From: Bacteroidales bacterium
GTDB taxonomy: Bacteria; Bacteroidota; Bacteroidia; Bacteroidales; UBA932
Direction of reading: 5' to 3'
NCBI GenBank assembly: GCA_022508605.1
Contig: JAFLUX010000012.1
Coordinates: 1-46,363, forward strand
DNA: 46,363 nt
This document shows positions 24,348 to 33,682 of this stretch, one piece after another. The notes below the pieces were generated by a model. It had not been told where the DNA came from. It saw only the letters and a program-made list of their open reading frames with translations, and did no database searches. The position numbers were made by a program, and so were the translations under genes. The stretch's first letter is position 1. Every line of letters starts with the position of its first letter.

Positions 24348-25142
24348 ATGTACAATTTATTCATCGCTCCGATAACGAGAAGGATACAGGACAATGCCAA
24401 GGCAAGCCGCATAGCACTCGCCTATTTCAAGCTGGAGGGACGGATCCCGGGAGGACGTTTCCTGAGCCGTCTGGTGCATGCGAACCGCCCCGCCGGGCTC
24501 GAACGTGAAGTGTTCGGCCTGGATTTCTACAATCCTGTGGGCCTCGGAGCGGGTTTGGACGTGGACGGCGACCTGTACAACGATTTGAACGACCTCGGTT
24601 TCAGCTTCGTGGAAACAGGGCCTTTCAACGACATCAAGTCCTTGCGCCGCGCCTTGTACAAGATTCAGGAAGACCCGCAGAACGACATTCTGGCGCCATG
24701 CATTGCCGGCGACTACCTGAAGTCTTTCTGCCTCGCTTATGATTTCTGCGATTTTTTTGTAATCGACATCTCCGCGAACCCCGACATAGAGATTCTCGAT
24801 GCCTTGCTGGAGGCCCGGCTCAGTTACGAAACGTACAGGCCCATTGTCGTCAAAGTGCCGGAGGCCATTTCTTTGGAGAGCCTCGGATATATTGCGGAAT
24901 ATTGCCTGATGAATCATGTAGACGGCCTCGAGGCCCGCAGCATAGAGCAGATAAAGTATGTCTCGGAGCACACCAAGGGGCGTCTTCCCATCATCGCCAA
25001 CTGTCATATCAAGACTCCGGAACAGGCCTATGAGGCCTTGCAGGCGGGCGCGTCTCTCATAGAGGTCCGCATGGGGCTTGTCCGGCAGGGGCCGCGTCTG
25101 GTAGAAAGGATATTGAAATACCTGTCCGTCAAATCGAAATGA
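24348..25142 (+). CDS. Dihydroorotate dehydrogenase-like barrel protein (divergent)
   Basis: 264 residues. Beginning (MYNLFIAPITRRIQ) and barrel order resemble class 2 dihydroorotate dehydrogenase: NPVGLGAGLDVDGDLYNDL, LGFSFVETGPF, RPIVVKVPEA, and IIANCHIKTPEQAYEALQAGASLIEVRMGLVRQGP as the FMN-phosphate end. It is about 60 residues shorter than usual. The orotate-binding NVSSPNT segment is replaced by DISANPDI, and the segment after the ED of IQEDPQN lacks the expected INR-GFNN. It may still bind FMN but its substrate is open. I used the ATG at 24348; an in-frame TTG at 24324 adds only eight poor residues. Confidence 0.7.
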   Translation: MYNLFIAPITRRIQDNAKASRIALAYFKLEGRIPGGRFLSRLVHANRPAGLEREVFGLDFYNPVGLGAGLDVDGDLYNDLNDLGFSFVETGPFNDIKSLRRALYKIQEDPQNDILAPCIAGDYLKSFCLAYDFCDFFVIDISANPDIEILDALLEARLSYETYRPIVVKVPEAISLESLGYIAEYCLMNHVDGLEARSIEQIKYVSEHTKGRLPIIANCHIKTPEQAYEALQAGASLIEVRMGLVRQGPRLVERILKYLSVKSK

Positions 25143-25648
25143 GGATAGAAGAAAAAATCGGAGTGCTGCTCAGGGACAAGGGACACACCCTCAGTGTTGC
25201 CGAGTCCTGCACCGGAGGGCGCATCTCTCACCTTCTCACTACAGTTTCCGGCTCGTCTTCATATTATCTCGGCTCCGTAACCTCCTATGCCGTTTCCGTG
25301 AAGGAAGCCGTGCTCGGTGTGCCTGAGGAAATCATACGTTCGCAGGGCGTGGTAAGCGCGGCCGTCGCCGCCGCCATGGCCGAGGGCGTCAGGCGGCTTA
25401 CGGGCAGCACCTTTTCCGTCGCCACCACCGGGCTTGCGGAAGGAGGTGACGGACGCTATCCGGAGGGTTCCGTGTGGATTGCGGCCAGCGGACCTCGGGG
25501 CACGAAGACTCTTTTCTTCCGCAGCGAAGGCGGCCGGCGGGCCAATATCCGCAATTTCGCAAGGGCCGCGCTCTGTTTTTTGTTTGAATACGTCAAAGAG
25601 GAAGAAAACATTGATAATAAGAACATAAAACAAAAAAGTTATATATAA
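25139..25648 (+). CDS. CinA C-terminal family protein, nicotinamide-nucleotide amidase (PncC)
   Basis: 169 residues, the stand-alone C-terminal domain of CinA. It likely hydrolyses nicotinamide mononucleotide to nicotinate mononucleotide in NAD recycling. Signature: LSVAESCTGGRISHLLT (catalytic Ser-Cys-Thr-Gly-Gly segment), VSGSSSYYLGSVTSYAVSVK, then VATTGLAEGGD and EGSVWIAASGP. Start overlaps the preceding stop (ATGA). The C-terminal tail is Lys/Asn-rich and AT-rich. Confidence 0.9.
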   Translation: MRIEEKIGVLLRDKGHTLSVAESCTGGRISHLLTTVSGSSSYYLGSVTSYAVSVKEAVLGVPEEIIRSQGVVSAAVAAAMAEGVRRLTGSTFSVATTGLAEGGDGRYPEGSVWIAASGPRGTKTLFFRSEGGRRANIRNFARAALCFLFEYVKEEENIDNKNIKQKSYI

Positions 25649-25675
25649 TAACAAAAATGTTACGCCATTCCTTCC

Positions 25676-25705
25676 TTGTTTTGAGTGTAATTTTGACTAC
25701 ATTTG
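25676..25705 (+). promoter_or_regulatory. Promoter of the methylmalonyl-CoA decarboxylase operon
   Basis: TTG (25676-25678), a 19-base gap and TACATTTG (25698-25705), 21 bases before the mmdA ATG. Confidence 0.7.
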
Positions 25706-25726
25706 CGGCATAATATATATGAATAA

Positions 25727-27289
25727 ATGAGCATTCAGGACGACAGAATAAAAGACCTCGTGGGGCGCCGCGCTTCGGCAGCCCTTGGAGGCGGAGAAAA
25801 GCGCATCGAAGCCCAGCATGCGAAAGGCAAGCAGACGGCCCGTGAGAGACTGGCCAAACTTCTCGACCCCGGCAGTTTTGAAGAGTTCGATATGTTCGTG
25901 CAGCACCGCTGCACCGACTTCGGCATGGATGCGAACCATATCGACGGAGACGGCGTGGTCACCGGTGCAGGCACCATAGACGGGCGCCTCGTATTCGTTT
26001 TCGCCCAGGACTTCACGGTGAACGGAGGTTCGCTCGGCAAAAGCGTCTCCGAAAAAATCTGCAAGGTGATGGATGCCGCGCTCAAACTCGGCGCCCCTTT
26101 CATTGGCCTGAACGACTCGGGCGGGGCGCGCATACAGGAGGGCGTGGACGCCCTTGCCGGGTATGGAGAGATTTTCGAGCGGAACATACTTGCAAGCGGG
26201 GTCATCCCCCAGCTCAGCCTGATTCTCGGACCATGCGCCGGCGGAGCCGTTTACTCTCCGGCCCTGACTGACTTCACTTTCATGGTAAAGGACACCGGAT
26301 ACATGTTCCTGACAGGCCCGTCCGTCGTCAAATCCGTCACGGGAGAGGATGTGAGCCAGGAAGAACTCGGAGGCGCTTCGGTGCATGCTTCCAAGTCCGG
26401 GGTGGCGCATTTTGCCGCGGACTCGGAAGACGAGGCCATAGCCCAGGTGAGAAGGCTCCTGAGCTTCATCCCGCAGAACAATATGGAAACCGCCCCGATT
26501 CGTCCGACCGGCGACCCTGTCGGACGCACGGACGACAGTCTGAACGAGGTGATACCCGACAACCCGAACAAGGCCTACGACATGTACGGCGTCATACGCA
26601 GCATTGTCGATGACGGCGATTTCTTCGAGGTGCATCCGGCCTTTGCCAAGAACATAATAGTAGGCTTCGCCCACATGGGAGGAAGAAGCGTAGGCATAGT
26701 GGCGAACCAGCCCGGCGTGCTTGCCGGCGTGCTCGATATAAACGCCAGCCGCAAAGCCGCCCGCTTCGTCCGTTTCTGCGACGCTTTCAACATCCCCCTC
26801 GTGACCCTCGTCGACGTTCCCGGTTTCCTCTGCGGCACGCAGCAGGAATACGGGGCCATAATAAGCAACGGGGCCAAGCTGCTTTTCGCCTATGGCGAGG
26901 CCACGGTGCCCAAGGTCACAGTCACTCTCAGGAAAAGCTACGGCGGTGCGCATATAGTCATGAGCTGCAAGCAGCTGCGCGGCGACATCAATTATGCCTG
27001 GCCGTCCGCCAACATCGCGGTCATGGGAGCCGACGGTGCGGTAGGAATACTCTATGGCAAGGAACTCAAGGCCGAAGCCGACCCTGCCGTGCGTGAGGCC
27101 CTGGCCCAGGAGAAGAAGCACGAGTACGACGAACTGTTCTGCAATCCATACCAGGCGGCCAAGAGAGGCTATATAGAAGACGTCATAGAGCCCAGGAATA
27201 CGCGCTTCCGCATCATACGCGCCCTGGAAATGCTTGCCGGAAAGCGTCAGGAGCTGCCGGCCAAGAAACACGACAACATGCCCCTATGA
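25727..27289 (+). CDS. mmdA: Methylmalonyl-CoA decarboxylase alpha subunit (carboxyltransferase)
   Basis: 520-residue acyl-CoA carboxyltransferase that moves the carboxyl group of (S)-methylmalonyl-CoA to biotin, giving propionyl-CoA. Features: [19 protein letters not shown] at about 35-53, [36 protein letters not shown] (oxyanion loop), [31 protein letters not shown] and the second oxyanion loop [11 protein letters not shown]. Homologous to propionyl-CoA carboxylase beta, but the OadG, biotin-carrier and OadB genes that follow identify the sodium-pumping decarboxylase. Overlaps the next gene by 4 bases. Confidence 0.93.
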   Translation: MSIQDDRIKDLVGRRASAALGGGEKRIEAQHAKGKQTARERLAKLLDPGSFEEFDMFVQHRCTDFGMDANHIDGDGVVTGAGTIDGRLVFVFAQDFTVNGGSLGKSVSEKICKVMDAALKLGAPFIGLNDSGGARIQEGVDALAGYGEIFERNILASGVIPQLSLILGPCAGGAVYSPALTDFTFMVKDTGYMFLTGPSVVKSVTGEDVSQEELGGASVHASKSGVAHFAADSEDEAIAQVRRLLSFIPQNNMETAPIRPTGDPVGRTDDSLNEVIPDNPNKAYDMYGVIRSIVDDGDFFEVHPAFAKNIIVGFAHMGGRSVGIVANQPGVLAGVLDINASRKAARFVRFCDAFNIPLVTLVDVPGFLCGTQQEYGAIISNGAKLLFAYGEATVPKVTVTLRKSYGGAHIVMSCKQLRGDINYAWPSANIAVMGADGAVGILYGKELKAEADPAVREALAQEKKHEYDELFCNPYQAAKRGYIEDVIEPRNTRFRIIRALEMLAGKRQELPAKKHDNMPL

Positions 27290-28182
27290 AAAAGTCTGTT
27301 TCAATCCTGCTCGGACTATTCATCTGTTTCCTGCTGCCGGCCCAGAACATTTCGGACCTGATTATTTCCGAGGCCATGCCCTCCTGCTCGGAGTCGCTGA
27401 CGGACGGATACGGCAGGCACAGCGCGTGGATAGAAATTTTCAACACATCGCAGGGCACGGTGAATTTCGCCGGATGCTACATCACCGACGACCTTTCGGA
27501 GCCGACGAAGTGCCAGATTCCGAAGGGCTATTCGGCCACCCGGCTCGGCCCGCGCCAGCTGGCCATCTTCCATGCTTCGGAGGACAATGCCCGGGGCGTG
27601 TTTTATCTCAATTTCGACATACTTCCGGGCACTACCGTATATCTCATAAGCAATGACGGACGCAGCGTCATCGACAGTCTCACCCTACCGGAAGACCTGC
27701 CCGAAGGATTGAGCGCATCGAAGTTCTCCAATGATGCGAAGGAACTCGTATTCGATGAGTTGCGGGCTGCGGTCCCGACTCCCGGACTTGTCAACGGCAA
27801 GCATGAGCAGAAATCCCGTGCGCAGTCCGTGAAAGAGACCGACCCGCACGGCTTCATCCTTTCCATTGTCGCAGTGCTCGTCGTGTTCGCGGCCCTGCTT
27901 CTGCTGTTCGTCATCTACAATATATCGGGGAACATCTTTTCCGGAAAATACAAGCCGGCCTCCTCCTGCGATGATGAAACCGCGCTTGCCATAGCTCTCG
28001 CCCTGCATGCCGAAAGGCAGTGCGGGGATGATATGGCGGCCGCCATAGCCATGGCACTGCACTGCCATATCGAAGGCGGCGTGCATGACGCGGAGCCGCT
28101 TTTCATCAGCATAGTCGGGAACCCGTCTTCCCCCTGGAACAACAAAGCATTTACACTCAGAAAGAAAGTAAGACAAATATGA
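27286..28182 (+). CDS. Lamin-tail domain fused to OadG-type decarboxylase gamma/delta subunit
   Basis: 298 residues. Signal peptide [20 protein letters not shown], then a lamin-tail domain (about 22-165: [55 protein letters not shown]). One membrane segment follows (about 190-212, [20 protein letters not shown]), then an OadG-like C-terminal tail with ALAIALALH and [13 protein letters not shown]. It should assemble the decarboxylase and hold it to the membrane. The fused export domain would face the periplasm; its role is unknown. Overlaps mmdA and mmdC by 4 bases each. Confidence 0.85.
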   Translation: MKKSVSILLGLFICFLLPAQNISDLIISEAMPSCSESLTDGYGRHSAWIEIFNTSQGTVNFAGCYITDDLSEPTKCQIPKGYSATRLGPRQLAIFHASEDNARGVFYLNFDILPGTTVYLISNDGRSVIDSLTLPEDLPEGLSASKFSNDAKELVFDELRAAVPTPGLVNGKHEQKSRAQSVKETDPHGFILSIVAVLVVFAALLLLFVIYNISGNIFSGKYKPASSCDDETALAIALALHAERQCGDDMAAAIAMALHCHIEGGVHDAEPLFISIVGNPSSPWNNKAFTLRKKVRQI

Positions 28183-28622
28183 AAAATTACAAATTCAGGA
28201 TTAACGGCAAGGAGTATTCCGTCATCATCAACGGCATGGAAGGCAAATCCGCCGATGTAAGCGTCAACGGTGTGTCCTATTCCGTAGAGCTCGAAGATGC
28301 ACCGGCATCTTCCGCCGCTCCTTCGGCGGCTCCGTCCGCACCTGCCCCGCAGGCGCAGCCTTCAGTGGCGGCCGCCCCGGCCTCGGCTCCCGCTGCTCCC
28401 GCCGGAAAGGCGGTCACGGTGCACTCTCCGCTTCCGGGCGTCATAATCAGCATAGACGTGAAGGAAGGACAGGCCGTGAAGAAAGGGCAGAAACTCGCCG
28501 TTCTCGAAGCCATGAAGATGGAGAATGAAATATTGTCCGACGCTGACGGAACCGTTGCCGCGATACTCGTGCAGAAAGGTGATTCGGTACTTGAAGGGGC
28601 TGATATCATCAAGATTGCATAA
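28179..28622 (+). CDS. mmdC: Biotin carrier subunit of methylmalonyl-CoA decarboxylase
   Basis: 147 residues: a small N-terminal domain (about 1-40), an Ala/Pro-rich flexible linker (about 41-76), and a biotinyl domain with the target lysine in EAMKMEN at about residue 113. The swinging arm carries CO2 from the alpha subunit to the membrane beta subunit. Start overlaps the previous stop (ATGA) and its TAA overlaps the next ATG (TAATG). Confidence 0.94.
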   Translation: MKNYKFRINGKEYSVIINGMEGKSADVSVNGVSYSVELEDAPASSAAPSAAPSAPAPQAQPSVAAAPASAPAAPAGKAVTVHSPLPGVIISIDVKEGQAVKKGQKLAVLEAMKMENEILSDADGTVAAILVQKGDSVLEGADIIKIA

Positions 28623-29764
28623 TGGAGCAGATTTTCGACAGTCTAAGCCAGTTCTGGCAGTTCACGGGCTTCGCGAACTGCACCTGGCAGCACCTCGTGA
28701 TGATTGCCATAGGCATCATCTTCGTCACTCTCGGCATCGTGAAGGAATGGGAGCCCATGCTGCTCGTCCCCATAGGATTCGGTATCGTGATAGGAAACAT
28801 TCCCATGTTTCCCGGACTGAATATAGGCGTGTATGAGGACGGTTCCGTACTCAACACCTTGTATCAGGGCGTAAGGCAGGGCTGGTATCCCCCGCTGATA
28901 TTTCTCGGCATAGGGGCCATGACGGACTTCTCCGCCCTGATATCGCAGCCGAGACTGATGCTCATAGGGGCCGTGGCCCAGATGGGCATCTTCGGGGCCT
29001 ATCTTCTCGCCATGGCGTTTGGCTTTGCCCCCAACGAAGCCGGAGCCATAGGCATAATAGGCGGTGCGGACGGCCCGACGGCCATTTTCCTGAGTTCCAA
29101 ACTTGCACCGGACCTCATGGGAGCCATAGCGGTGTGCGCCTACTCCTACATGGCGCTCGTCCCCGTGATACAGAAGCCCATAATGCTGCTACTGACGACG
29201 AAGGAAGAGCGTCTGATAGAAATGCCGCGCCCGAGGACGGTGAGCCAGAAGGAAAAAATCGTCTTCCCCGTGATAGGATTTCTCTGCACCGCATTCATAG
29301 TGCCTTCCGGACTCCCCCTGCTCGGCATGCTGTTCTTCGGCAACCTGCTGAAGGAATCCGGGGTCACAAGGCGTCTTGCGAATACTGCCGGAGGTCCGCT
29401 CGTGGATGTCGTGACCATACTCATAGGACTCACCGTGGGGGCATCTACGCAGGCTGACAAGTTCCTCACAGGCAACTCTTTGAAGATATTCGGGCTGGGA
29501 CTTCTGTCCTTCGTCATAGCCACCACTTGCGGAGTGCTCTTCGTGAAGGTCTGGAACCTTTTCCTCAAGCCGGGGCGGAAAATCAATCCGCTCATAGGCA
29601 ATGCAGGGGTGTCTGCGGTTCCGGACAGCGCGCGTGTATCCGAGACGGTGGGACGCGAGGCGAATCCTTCCAACCATCTGCTCATGCATGCCATGGCCCC
29701 GAATGTCGCAGGCGTAATCGGCTCCGCCGTCGCAGCCGGAATACTTTTAGGTTTCCTCGGATGA
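28622..29764 (+). CDS. mmdB: Sodium-translocating decarboxylase beta subunit (OadB/MmdB)
   Basis: 380-residue membrane protein with about 9-11 spans. It releases CO2 from carboxybiotin and exports Na+. The key region IGIIGGADGPTAIFLSSKLAP holds the aspartate (about residue 150) that corresponds to the essential sodium-binding Asp203 of Klebsiella OadB. GNLLKESGVTRRLANTAGGPL and the later VGASTQADKFL are further family landmarks. Shorter than OadB of Klebsiella, as usual for methylmalonyl-CoA decarboxylases. Its end overlaps the exonuclease-like gene (ATGA). Confidence 0.95.
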   Translation: MEQIFDSLSQFWQFTGFANCTWQHLVMIAIGIIFVTLGIVKEWEPMLLVPIGFGIVIGNIPMFPGLNIGVYEDGSVLNTLYQGVRQGWYPPLIFLGIGAMTDFSALISQPRLMLIGAVAQMGIFGAYLLAMAFGFAPNEAGAIGIIGGADGPTAIFLSSKLAPDLMGAIAVCAYSYMALVPVIQKPIMLLLTTKEERLIEMPRPRTVSQKEKIVFPVIGFLCTAFIVPSGLPLLGMLFFGNLLKESGVTRRLANTAGGPLVDVVTILIGLTVGASTQADKFLTGNSLKIFGLGLLSFVIATTCGVLFVKVWNLFLKPGRKINPLIGNAGVSAVPDSARVSETVGREANPSNHLLMHAMAPNVAGVIGSAVAAGILLGFLG

Positions 29765-30624
29765 TTAAAAAGTTTATAACTATCGCTTTATCGGTACTGG
29801 TCTGGAGCATCGCTTCATCTCAGTCGACCCACAATGTCATGACCTGCAACATACGCATCACAGGGCTTGACGCAGACGAAGTGGACGGACGCCGCTGGGA
29901 CGACAGGAAGGACGTGTGTCTGAAAGTCATCAAATCCCGCAAGCCGGATATAATATGTATGCAGGAGGTCATCTACGAATCGTACGGCTACATGAAGAAA
30001 AAACTTTCCGACTATATGGCATTCGGATTCGAGGGACCTGAAATGGATCCCTGGACGGACGGATACCACCTCATAGGCAAGAACGTCATTTTCTTCAGCC
30101 GCAAACGCTACGAGCTCGTGGCGGCGGGCAGCTACTGGCTTTCCGAGACTCCGCTGATAGGCGGCAGCATCTCTTGGGAAAGCTCCCGTGCCCGCCAATG
30201 CAACTGGGTGCGCCTGCGGGACAGGAAGACCGGCCGGGAATTCAGGGTGCTCGACACGCATCTCGACCACATCAACTCCCTTGCGAAAACCAGGCAGGCA
30301 GAGGTGATTGCAGGCGAGGCGGCCCAGTACGCCGCCGATTTTCCCCAGCTCCTTTTCGGCGATTTCAATACCGGCATCAAGGACGAGCCGTATGCCATAT
30401 TTACGGCTGCCGGTTGGCAGGATGCCTATGAAATGGTGCACGGACACGAAGAGACCGGGTTTACCGCGCACGGCTGGAGGCTCGACAGACCGAAGGGCCG
30501 CCGCATAGATTTCATCTACACGCGTGGCGGGGTCGAGGCCCTGGAAGCCGAAATAGTCAAGGATGCCCCCGGCGGCATATATCCGAGCGACCACTACTTC
30601 GTTTATGCGAAACTGAAGTTCTGA
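29761..30624 (+). CDS. Endonuclease/exonuclease/phosphatase family protein, exported
   Basis: 287 residues. Signal peptide MIKKFITIALSVLVWSIASS, then the EEP fold: VMTCNIRI (metal-binding Asn), IICMQEV (catalytic Glu), VLDTHLDH (His/Asp), LLFGDFN (Asp/Asn) and the C-terminal PSDHYFVYAKL (catalytic Asp-His). Probably periplasmic, hydrolysing phosphodiesters of nucleic acids or lipids. It shares the transcript of the decarboxylase operon by a 4-base overlap, though no functional link is obvious, and ends at a 12-bp terminator hairpin. Confidence 0.88.
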   Translation: MIKKFITIALSVLVWSIASSQSTHNVMTCNIRITGLDADEVDGRRWDDRKDVCLKVIKSRKPDIICMQEVIYESYGYMKKKLSDYMAFGFEGPEMDPWTDGYHLIGKNVIFFSRKRYELVAAGSYWLSETPLIGGSISWESSRARQCNWVRLRDRKTGREFRVLDTHLDHINSLAKTRQAEVIAGEAAQYAADFPQLLFGDFNTGIKDEPYAIFTAAGWQDAYEMVHGHEETGFTAHGWRLDRPKGRRIDFIYTRGGVEALEAEIVKDAPGGIYPSDHYFVYAKLKF

Positions 30625-30637
30625 GCCGCGGAAATCG

Positions 30638-30669
30638 GAAGCGGGTCGGTCATTTGGCCGACCCGCTTC
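30638..30669 (+). terminator. Terminator of the decarboxylase operon
   Basis: Perfect 12-bp inverted repeat GAAGCGGGTCGG / CCGACCCGCTTC with an 8-base loop, starting 13 bases after the exonuclease-like stop. The T-run is short. Confidence 0.75.
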
Positions 30670-30700
30670 TTGCATATGACTGGATTATTCAGTACATTTG
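30670..30700 (+). promoter_or_regulatory. Promoter of the V-type ATPase operon
   Basis: TTG (30670-30672), a 20-base gap and TACATTTG (30693-30700), 21 bases before the ATG of subunit E. It begins directly at the foot of the preceding terminator. Confidence 0.75.
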
Positions 30701-30721
30701 GGGCTAAACTCAAAACCACTT

Positions 30722-31324
30722 ATGCAGAACGATAAATTGAAGGAACTGACGGACAGGCTCTACAACGAAGGCCTCGACAAAGGACGTCAGGAAGGCGAAC
30801 GCTGTCTGGAGGAAGCCAAGGACAAGGCCTCCGGCATTCTGGATGCCGCACGCAGGGAGGCGGCCGAAATAGTCGCCGCAGCCGAAAAAGAAGCCTCCGA
30901 CCTGAGGGCAAAGGCCGTCTCGGACATTCGCATGGCTTCATCGCAGGCCCTGCAGGCCACCAAGAAGGATATTGAAAATCTGCTCGTTTTCAGGATGGCG
31001 TCCCAGAAAGAACTTTCGGACACCGACTTCCTGAAAAAAATCATTCTTGCCGTGGCCCAGAAATTTTCGGCGACGCAGGGCAGCGACATAGCCCTCGTGC
31101 TTCCTGAAAATCTCAAGGACGAGCTTGAACCGTGGGTCGCCGGCGAACTCGGCACCATACTGTCTTCCCCGGTGCAGGCCTCCTTCTCCAAGAAAATCGC
31201 CGGAGGCTTCACGATAGGCCCCGGGGACGGAAGCTATTTCATAAGCATGTCCGACAAGACTTTCAATGAGCTGATTGCCGAATATCTCAGGCCTGTGACA
31301 CGCAAACTCCTTTTCGGTGAATAA
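30722..31324 (+). CDS. V-type ATP synthase subunit E
   Basis: 200 residues, the peripheral-stalk subunit that ties the catalytic head to the membrane part. The N-terminal half is a long Ala/Glu/Lys-rich coiled coil (about 1-95, with DKASGILDAARREAAEIVAA), followed by a globular domain (about 110-200) with SFSKKIAGGFTIGPGDG. First gene of the ATPase operon. The ATG at 30722 was preferred to an in-frame TTG at 30698, which lies inside the promoter. Its last 8 bases overlap the DUF2764 start. Confidence 0.88.
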   Translation: MQNDKLKELTDRLYNEGLDKGRQEGERCLEEAKDKASGILDAARREAAEIVAAAEKEASDLRAKAVSDIRMASSQALQATKKDIENLLVFRMASQKELSDTDFLKKIILAVAQKFSATQGSDIALVLPENLKDELEPWVAGELGTILSSPVQASFSKKIAGGFTIGPGDGSYFISMSDKTFNELIAEYLRPVTRKLLFGE

Positions 31325-31919
31325 CTACGAGTACATCATCGCGAGCCTTCCCGTGCCGCGCAGAGACGGCGCGGACATAGATGCCGACGAGCTCATATTC
31401 CGGATAAAGGAACTCTGCTCCGGACGCGACAGGGCGTTGATAGACTTCCTGCTGCAGGGCTTCGACGCGGAGCGGCTCGACTATGACTTCTATTCTAAGG
31501 CCCTGAAGTGCGGAAACGCTTTCATACGGGAATATTTCCACTACGACCTGCTGGTGCGCAACACCAAGGTCGAGTTTCTCAACAGGGCGCTCGCCAGGGC
31601 CGAGGATTTGGGCCTGATGCCCGATCCGAAGGAAGAGAGCTTCGGTGAACAGCCCCTGCCCCACAGCCCGGAATACGAGGACAGGGCGAAGGTGGACGGC
31701 GTCCTTGCGGAAAGCGATATACTGTCGAGGGAAAGGGGGCTGGACGCCCTGATGTGGGACAAGGCCGAGGAACTGTGCATGATGCACGTATTCGACATCG
31801 ACGTAATCCTCTCCTTCGTCACGAAGATAAAGATAGCCGCACGCTGGACGGCGCTGGACCCGGAGACCGGAAAAGAGATGTTCCGGCGCCTCGTGGATGA
31901 AATCAGAAACACACGATAA
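31317..31919 (+). CDS. DUF2764 protein of the V-type ATPase operon
   Basis: 200 residues from a GTG that overlaps the end of subunit E (VNNYEYIIASLPV). The DUF2764 family is found almost only in V-type ATPase operons of Bacteroidetes, spirochaetes and chlamydiae, always next to subunit E. Features: YIIASLPV, DFLLQGFDAERLDYDFY, FIREYFHYDLLVRNTKV, GLDALMWDKAEEL, and a C-terminal WTALDPETGKEMFRRLVDEI. No subunit C gene is present, so this helical protein may take its place linking rotor and stalk; that is inference. Confidence 0.88.
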   Translation: MNNYEYIIASLPVPRRDGADIDADELIFRIKELCSGRDRALIDFLLQGFDAERLDYDFYSKALKCGNAFIREYFHYDLLVRNTKVEFLNRALARAEDLGLMPDPKEESFGEQPLPHSPEYEDRAKVDGVLAESDILSRERGLDALMWDKAEELCMMHVFDIDVILSFVTKIKIAARWTALDPETGKEMFRRLVDEIRNTR

Positions 31920-31937
31920 ACGAAAAAACAAGCATAT

Positions 31938-33680
31938 ATGGCAACAAAAGGCAAAGTAACGGGCATAGTCTCCAACCTTGTGACCGTCAGGGTAGACGGT
32001 CCGGTCGGTGAGAACGAACTCTGCCACATAAACCTCGGAGGCACCATGCTTCTCGCCGAGGTCATCAAGGTAAGCGGGAACGAGGCCTCCGTGCAGGTGT
32101 TCGAGAGTACACGCGGACTCCGGAACGGCGACGAGGTCGTCTTCCTCGGCCGCATGCTCGAGGCCAGCCTCGGCCCGGGCCTTCTGTCCGGAATATACGA
32201 CGGACTCCAGAATGACCTCACCACCATGGAGGGCGTATTCCTCAAGCGCGGGGAGTACACGGATCCCCTCGATCACGAATGCCTCTGGGATTTCCGGCCC
32301 CTGGCCTCGGTCGGCGACAGGGTCCTGGCCGCCGATACCCTCGGAGAAGTGACGGAGGGCTGGCTGCCCCACAAGATAATGGTGCCTTTCTCCTTCGCCG
32401 GGGAATATACCGTGAAATCCGTCAAAGAGGCCGGTTCATACAACATAGACACCGTAATAGCCGTGCTTGCCGATGAAAACGGAGAGGAACACCCGGTGAC
32501 CATGGTGCAGAAGTGGCCCGTGAAGGTGGCGGTGAAGGGTTACAGGGAAAAACCTCGCCCGAGCCGGATAATGGAAACGGGCGTCCGCATCATAGATACC
32601 TTCAATCCTATAGCCGAGGGCGGCACGGGCTTCATCCCGGGGCCTTTCGGCTGCGGCAAGACCGTGCTGCAGCATGCCATAGCCAAGCAGGGCGAGGCGG
32701 ACATCGTCGTGATGGCGGCCTGCGGAGAGAGGGCCAACGAAGTCGTGGAAATTTTCACTGAATACCCCGAACTCGAGGATCCCCACACCGGCCGCAAGCT
32801 CATGGAGCGCACGGTCATAATATGCAATACATCCAATATGCCCGTGGCTGCGAGGGAGGCTTCCGTATATACGGCGATGACGATATGCGAGTATTACAGG
32901 GCCATGGGATACCGCTGCCTGCTGCTCGCCGACTCCACGTCCCGCTGGGCGCAGGCCTTGCGCGAGATGTCCAACCGCATGGAAGAGCTGCCGGGACAGG
33001 ACGCATTCCCCGTCGACCTGTCGTCCATCATATCCAACTTTTACGCAAGGGCCGGCCAGGTCGTGCTGAACGACGGAAGCACCGGTTCCGTCACCTTCAT
33101 AGGCACGGTCTCCCCTGCCGGCGGCAACCTCAAGGAGCCTGTGACTGAAAGCACCAAGAAGGCGGCCCGCTGTTTCTACGCGCTCGAGCAGAACCGGGCC
33201 GACCAGAAGCGTTACCCGGCCGTGAATCCCGTGGAGTCTTACTCGAAGTATCTGGAATATCCGGAAATCCAGGCATCCCTCGAGGCTGGCGTGGAGCGCG
33301 GCTGGATATCCAAGGTTCTCGAAGCCAAGAACATAGTGCGCAGGGGTAAGGAAATGTCCGAGCAGATAAACATACTCGGAGACGACGGCGTGCCCATGAG
33401 CTACCACGAGGCTTTCTGGAAAAGCGAGCTGATCGATTTCGCCTTCCTGCAGCAGGACGCCTTCGACGCCATAGACGCGGTCTGCCCCATGGAGCGCCAG
33501 AAATATATGCTGGACCTTATCCTGGACATATGCAGGCGCAGTTTCGACTTCGACGACTATGAGGAGTGCCGCAACCACTTCAAGGAAATGATAAACATTC
33601 TCCGGCAGATGAACTACACTGCATTCGAATCCGAGGAATTCGGAAAATATCAAGAATCGCTTAACGAATTACTTTCATAG
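31938..33680 (+). CDS. atpA: V-type ATP synthase subunit A (catalytic)
   Basis: 580-residue catalytic head subunit. N-terminal beta barrel (about 1-70), the long non-homologous insert typical of A subunits, and the nucleotide-binding domain with Walker A GPFGCGKT at about 235-242, GERANEVVE (catalytic Glu), then LLLADSTSRWAQALREMS and SPAGGNLKEPVT. C-terminal helical domain ends SLNELLS. Two bases separate it from subunit B. Length and order fit Bacteroidetes V-ATPases. Confidence 0.96.
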   Translation: MATKGKVTGIVSNLVTVRVDGPVGENELCHINLGGTMLLAEVIKVSGNEASVQVFESTRGLRNGDEVVFLGRMLEASLGPGLLSGIYDGLQNDLTTMEGVFLKRGEYTDPLDHECLWDFRPLASVGDRVLAADTLGEVTEGWLPHKIMVPFSFAGEYTVKSVKEAGSYNIDTVIAVLADENGEEHPVTMVQKWPVKVAVKGYREKPRPSRIMETGVRIIDTFNPIAEGGTGFIPGPFGCGKTVLQHAIAKQGEADIVVMAACGERANEVVEIFTEYPELEDPHTGRKLMERTVIICNTSNMPVAAREASVYTAMTICEYYRAMGYRCLLLADSTSRWAQALREMSNRMEELPGQDAFPVDLSSIISNFYARAGQVVLNDGSTGSVTFIGTVSPAGGNLKEPVTESTKKAARCFYALEQNRADQKRYPAVNPVESYSKYLEYPEIQASLEAGVERGWISKVLEAKNIVRRGKEMSEQINILGDDGVPMSYHEAFWKSELIDFAFLQQDAFDAIDAVCPMERQKYMLDLILDICRRSFDFDDYEECRNHFKEMINILRQMNYTAFESEEFGKYQESLNELLS

Positions 33681-33682
33681 AC

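Noticed and set aside
25727..27289. Call as propionyl-CoA carboxylase beta subunit
   Set aside because: No biotin carboxylase gene is present, while OadG, biotin-carrier and OadB genes follow in the same operon.
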